Shown one piece after another: positions 32,830 through 33,948 of a stretch of DNA of 33,948 bases. Positions within the stretch are counted from its first letter, which is position 1. Each line of letters opens with the position of its first letter. Made by a program: the position numbers and the translations under genes. The DNA lies in contig NZ_NVPT01000039.1 in the NCBI RefSeq assembly GCF_002802985.1, positions 1 through 33,948 of the forward strand, written 5' to 3'. This DNA is from Geodermatophilus chilensis (GTDB taxonomy: Bacteria > Actinomycetota > Actinomycetes > Mycobacteriales > Geodermatophilaceae). The notes beneath the pieces were generated by a model. The model did no database searches. It was not told where the DNA came from and was given only the letters and a program-made list of their open reading frames with translations.

Positions 32830-33948
32830 CGGGTCAGGACGACGGGCAGCTCGGCCAGGCCGCGGATGACGAACTCGGGACGGCGCACCGGCGCCCCGCC
32901 GAGCTCCAGCCGGGAGGTGCGCTCCAGCAGGGCGCCGAAGGAGGCCTGGAGCTCGACGCGGGCCAGCGGGGCGCCGATGCAGAAGTGCACGCCGGCCCCG
33001 AAGGTGATGTGCGGGTTGTCGGTGCGGCCGACGTCCAGGGTGTCCGGGTCGGCGAACACCGCCGGGTCGCGGTTCGCGGCCCCGAGCAGCGCGGCGACCT
33101 TCTGCCCCTCCCGCACGGTCACGCCGCCCACCTCGACGTCGGCGGTCGCCGTCCGCTCGAACAGCTGCAGCGGCGAGTCGAACCGCATGAACTCCTCGAC
33201 CGCCGTCGGCAGGAGGCCGGGGTCGGCGCGCAGCCGCGCCAGCTGGCCGGGGTGCTCGAGCAGCGCCAGCAGGCCGTTGCCGCTCACGTTGACCGTCGCC
33301 TCGTGGCCTGCGTTGAGCAGCAGGATGCAGGTGGTCACGAGCTCGTCCTCGGTCAACCGGTCGCCGTCGGCGTCCCGGACCGTGACCAGGTGCGAGAGCA
33401 GGTCCTCGCCGGGGGCGCGCCGGCGCTCGGCCGCCAGCCCGCGCAGGTACGTGACGAACTGGTCCGCCGCACGCTCGGCGGCGTCCTCGACCGCCGTCGT
33501 CCGGCCGTACTCGTACATCTTCACGATCGCGTTGGACCACGGCCGCAGCAGCGGCCGGTCGGCGTCCGGGACGCCGAGCAGCTCGGCGATGACGGCGACC
33601 GGCAGCTCCTCGGCCATCCCGGAGAGGACGTCGACCGGCTCGGTGCCGCCGGAGCGCTCGACCAGGCCGTCGACCAGCTCGCCGGCCAGCTGCTGCACCC
33701 ACGGCCGCAGCCGCTCGACGTGCCCGCGGGCGAAGGCGGCGCTGACCAGGCGGCGCAGCCGGGTGTGGTCCGGCGGCTCCATCTCCAGCAGCGCGTTGCG
33801 GTGGATCAGGTTGAAGGAGCCGAAGCGCCCGGCCGGCTCCCGGTCGCGCCAGAGGCGGCCCAGCCGGCGGTCGCGCAGGACGGCGTTGCTCTCGGCGTGG
33901 GTGAACGCCAGCCACAGCCCCAGGACCTCGTGCCACTGCACCGGCGCC
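32826..33948 (-). CDS. Cytochrome P450 (5' end cut by window)
   Basis: A bacterial class I P450, 373 codons visible. Conserved parts are the I-helix LLNAGHEATVNVSGN (acid/Thr pair for O2 activation), ExxR in VEEFMRFDSPLQLF, the PERF-region remnant DNPHITFGAGVHFCIGAPLARVEL with the heme-ligand Cys, and HTRLRRLVSAAFARGHVERLRPWV near the start. The frame is open to the window edge (Ala-Pro before VQWHEVLGLWLAFTH), so about 25-40 N-terminal residues are missing; the GTG at 33941 is unlikely to be the true start. It would need ferredoxin and reductase from elsewhere. Substrate unknown; overlap with the AlkD-like gene shows co-transcription. Confidence 0.92.
   Translation of the reverse strand, partial: APVQWHEVLGLWLAFTHAESNAVLRDRRLGRLWRDREPAGRFGSFNLIHRNALLEMEPPDHTRLRRLVSAAFARGHVERLRPWVQQLAGELVDGLVERSGGTEPVDVLSGMAEELPVAVIAELLGVPDADRPLLRPWSNAIVKMYEYGRTTAVEDAAERAADQFVTYLRGLAAERRRAPGEDLLSHLVTVRDADGDRLTEDELVTTCILLLNAGHEATVNVSGNGLLALLEHPGQLARLRADPGLLPTAVEEFMRFDSPLQLFERTATADVEVGGVTVREGQKVAALLGAANRDPAVFADPDTLDVGRTDNPHITFGAGVHFCIGAPLARVELQASFGALLERTSRLELGGAPVRRPEFVIRGLAELPVVLTR

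Noticed and set aside
33941..33941. GTG at 33941 as start of the P450
   Set aside because: The frame stays open to the window edge with P450-like residues (Ala-Pro before VQWHEV), and a normal P450 needs about 25-40 more residues.

Overview
The window is about 34 kb of very GC-rich (roughly 75%) actinobacterial chromosome. GTG starts, GTGA and TGATG stop/start overlaps, hairpins without T-runs at gene ends, a mycobacterial-type ergothioneine cluster and the gene families present suggest a high-GC soil or rock actinobacterium, most plausibly of the Geodermatophilaceae (Blastococcus, Modestobacter, Geodermatophilus). The family placement is inference from gene content and style. No tRNA, rRNA, CRISPR array, transposase or phage gene was seen. 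Both ends cut genes. The first 15 bases are a Nextera-type adapter remnant, so position 1 is a contig end, not biology.

Layout. 1-4230 (minus): ergothioneine operon egtA-egtB-egtC-egtD, with egtD truncated at the contig end and no egtE in view. 4389-7787 (plus): DUF309 protein, SAM methyltransferase, SRPBCC protein, malic enzyme with an N-terminal ACT-like domain. 7789-12000: a 58-aa acidic protein, an Fpg/Nei DNA glycosylase, a NAPE-PLD-like metallo-hydrolase, a 52-aa zinc ribbon, and a Rieske oxygenase that appears to carry a second, cluster-less Rieske-like segment. 12183-14242: DUF485-ActP acetate symporter pair. 14459-19963: small membrane protein, manganese catalase, divergent histidine kinase and response regulator, two bPH2-domain membrane proteins (YdbS/YdbT type) and a rhodanese.

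20200-30391 is the most interesting part: an apparently complete exopolysaccharide locus. A secreted GH8 glycanase (minus) is divergent from a tightly packed six-gene plus-strand operon: GtrA-type flippase, polyprenyl-phosphate glycosyltransferase (GT2), GT4 transferase with a novel C-terminal extension, membrane-anchored GH8-like protein whose catalytic Glu is Gln, cellulose-synthase-like GT2, and a GT-C membrane glycosyltransferase. A secreted GH6 cellulase (minus) closes the locus and has a textbook leaderless promoter. I infer a beta-glucan that is polymerised by the cellulose-synthase-like enzyme, decorated outside the membrane with sugars delivered on a lipid carrier, and trimmed by GH8/GH6 enzymes. 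There is no BcsB, PilZ domain or GlxA-type oxidase. 30515-33948 (minus) is a cytochrome P450, AlkD-like HEAT-repeat glycosylase and acyl-CoA synthetase operon, with the P450 cut by the right edge.

Between genes there are at least two repeat families: a 55-60 bp palindromic element at convergent gene ends, and a 37-bp inverted pair. Several genes have an xAxxxT -10 hexamer exactly 6 nt before the start codon and no ribosome site, which points to widespread leaderless transcription.
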